The notes below the pieces were generated by a model. It was given only the letters and a program-made list of their open reading frames with translations, did not search any database and had not been told where the DNA came from. Of a DNA stretch of 64,000 nt, positions 63,077 through 64,000 are shown piece by piece. The stretch is from positions 2,655,984 to 2,719,983 of the forward strand of contig JABAKD010000014.1 of assembly GCA_012845835.1 (NCBI GenBank), given 5' to 3'. Every line of letters begins with the position of its first letter. Within the stretch, counting starts at the first letter, position 1. The position numbers and the translations under genes are program-made. Origin of the DNA: Undaria pinnatifida. Taxonomy: Eukaryota > Sar > Phaeophyceae > Laminariales > Alariaceae.

Positions 63077-64000
63077 GGAAGCCCCCCGTTCATTCAGAAA
63101 ATATTTTTCGCCGAAAAACGGTGTACCTCTATAATATAACCTCTATTATAGCACGCATCTACTTGCAACAACCGGGTAGATACCTGCTGCGGGAGTTGTA
63201 GATGGGTGCACGAAGGCTCGCGTCAGCACCACCACGGAACCAAACAGCCACAATCTACCCCCCTTCGCTCTCCCGCCCGCTCGTGCCTTGGACTTGTCAC
63301 GACAAAAATCGGTACGAGCTCATGAGCGGCTCAATTGACATCGCGCCATCAGCATACTCAGTCAATTTTGGGGCTCTGAATGGGTTAAGGAAGCCCCCGT
63401 TCATTCAGAAAAATGGTTTTAGCCAAAAAACGGTGTACCTCTATGATATAACCTCTATTATAGCACGCATCTACTTGCAACAACCGGGTAGATACCTGCT
63501 GCTAGAGTTGTAGATGGGTGCACGAAGGCTCGTGTCAGCCCCACCACGGGACCAAACAGTCACAATCTACCCCCCTTCACTCTCCCGCCCGCTCGTGCCT
63601 TGGACTTGTCACGACAAAAATCGGTTCGTGCTCATGAGCGGCTCAATTGACATCGCGCCATCAGCATACTCAGTCAATTTTGGGGCTCTGAATGGGTTAA
63701 GGAAGCCCCCCGTTTATTCAGAAAAAAGTTTTCAGCCAAAAAACGGTGTACCTCTATGATATAACCTCTATAATAGCACGCATCTACTTGCAACAACCGG
63801 GTAGATACCTGCTGCTAGAGTTGTAGATGGGTGCACGAAGGCTCGTGTCAGCCCCACCACGGAACCAAACAGCCACAATCTACCCCCCTTCGCTCTCCCG
63901 CCCGCCCCGTGCCTTGGACTTGTCACGACGAAAATCGGTACGAGCTCATGAGCGGCTCAGTTGACATCGCGCCATCAGCACACTCAGTCGCTTAAAGCGA
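63077..64000. repeat. 312-bp tandem repeat, three units, running off the window
   Basis: Units start at about 63077, 63388 and 63701 with GGAAGCCCCCCGTTCATTCAG. Each contains GGTGTACCTCTA, ATAGCACGCATCTACTTGCA and CGGCTCAATTGACATCGCGC. The period of 312 bp is 104 codons, so one frame stays open across units. The GGTGTACCTCTATTATAGCACGC part resembles the terminus of the GACGCGTGCTAC MITE family. Confidence 0.92.

Overview
The window looks like nuclear DNA from a large-intron, repeat-rich eukaryote, most likely a stramenopile and probably a brown alga. That assignment is an inference from style: small phase-0 exons, introns of 0.3-5 kb, extreme C-rich tracts before 3' splice sites, interstitial CCCTAA/TTAGGG repeats, many microsatellites and dense non-autonomous elements. 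No taxonomic marker gene is present.

The only clear protein-coding genes are two paralogous PPP-family serine/threonine phosphatases, here called PPP-A and PPP-B. They lie head-to-head on opposite strands. PPP-A runs on the minus strand from its start at 17400 to its stop at 319 (9 exons, about 504 residues). PPP-B runs on the plus strand from 27349 to 38316 (9 exons, about 533 residues). Both have a short coiled-coil-like N-terminus and an apparently complete metallophosphatase core (GDIHG, GDYVDRG, GNHE, HGG, RAH). They share six intron positions exactly and differ at two. About 10 kb of repeats separates the two starts.

The most striking structure is a set of degenerate partial exon copies ('ghost exons') inside the introns of both genes. 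Every copy found follows one rule. Copies downstream of an exon carry its 3' part and donor. Copies upstream carry its 5' part and acceptor. This is what intron growth by tandem duplication across splice junctions would leave. Around PPP-A exon 1 the duplicated unit also contains telomere-like repeats.

From 40.0 to 45.5 kb lies a decayed minus-strand LTR element with two LTRs, a tRNA-type primer site, a degenerate gag with a zinc-knuckle relic, and a frameshifted NADAR (YbiA-like) domain. A miniature relative (TRIM) with the same primer site sits at 55.5-56.5 kb. Between and around them are several large inverted repeats (foldbacks). The largest, at 45.6-47.25 kb, carries two copies of a possible OTU-like protease fragment.

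The remaining DNA holds a hAT-type MITE filled with a GACCC satellite, a GACGCGTGCTAC-ended MITE family, a SINE-like family with palindromic termini, a ~100-bp satellite with dispersed relatives, several minisatellites, a tRNA-Asn-like sequence, and one plausible hypothetical coding exon at 59.9-60.7 kb. Little else in 47-64 kb looks coding.
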